From assembly GCA_963855995.1 (NCBI GenBank), contig OY979717.1:12589001-12653000 (forward strand): DNA of 64,000 nt, given 5' to 3'. A model generated the notes under the pieces. It was given only the letters and a program-made list of their open reading frames with translations, was not told the origin of the DNA and did no database searches. Origin of the DNA: Muricea muricata (taxonomy: Eukaryota; Cnidaria; Anthozoa; Malacalcyonacea; Plexauridae). Shown here piece after piece: positions 63,882 through 64,000 of this stretch. The translations under genes and the position numbers were made by a program. Numbering within the stretch: position 1 is the first letter of the stretch; each line of letters starts with the position of its first letter.

Positions 63882-64000
63882 CTGCAATTAGAATACACGT
63901 AAGTTAAATTTAATTGTCGGGAAATCTCTGGGACATGACTAAAAAGTGGTAAAAACGTCGTTTGCAATGTGCATGACTCACTAAACTTAAAAATTTCAAA

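Overview
This 64 kb window is from an AT-rich, intron-dense animal nuclear genome. It holds single-copy eukaryotic housekeeping genes with short exons and GT-AG introns, very many foldback/MITE-type DNA transposons, Penelope-like retroelements (PLEs) with hammerhead ribozymes and a Tx1/L1-like LINE. The repeat content fits a cnidarian or another early-branching marine invertebrate; that placement is inference, not proof.

Layout. 0.97-7.12 kb (-): SRP19, five exons, with a PLE and its ribozyme-derived satellites in intron 2. 7.33-7.74 kb: a Mutator-type MITE with a tRNA-like core fills most of the divergent promoter. 7.86-11.85 kb (+): ATPSCKMT (FAM173B), four exons. 11.9-17.4 kb: intergenic, MITEs and a degraded PLE end. 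17.4-23.4 kb (-): ARL5, nine exons, complete at 179 codons. 26.3-40.8 kb (-): MOB4 (phocein), eight exons; intron 3 holds a head-to-head PLE pair (31.0-38.1 kb) with a LINE (31.4-36.2 kb) nested in it. 43.2-46.25 kb (+): TRNT1, the CCA-adding enzyme, two exons seen and the N-terminus unresolved. 46.5-55.5 kb: a repeat mosaic of direct and inverted copies. Inside it lies an intronless 464-codon ORF (49,984-51,378, -) whose helical core resembles domain I of Cry/jellyfish-type pore-forming proteins, with a 97-codon ORF in the same frame just upstream, separated by a TGA. 56.8-57.7 kb (-): RAL small GTPase, two exons. 58.5-58.8 kb (-): a decayed RAL copy. 60.9-63.9 kb (-): the 3' half of a CDK12/CDK13-type kinase running off the right edge.

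The host genes do not form a pathway. They are unlinked housekeeping functions: protein targeting, mitochondrial methylation, vesicle traffic, STRIPAK signalling, tRNA maturation, Ral signalling and Pol II CTD phosphorylation. SRP19/ATPSCKMT and MOB4/TRNT1 are divergent pairs. Most of what is new here lies in the mobile DNA: at least four elements with 9-bp target duplications, three of them with tRNA-like cores, several hammerhead motifs, a satellite built from a ribozyme fragment, and the pore-former-like ORF. Exon boundaries were worked out by eye from splice signals, reading phase and recalled family alignments; no database search was run.
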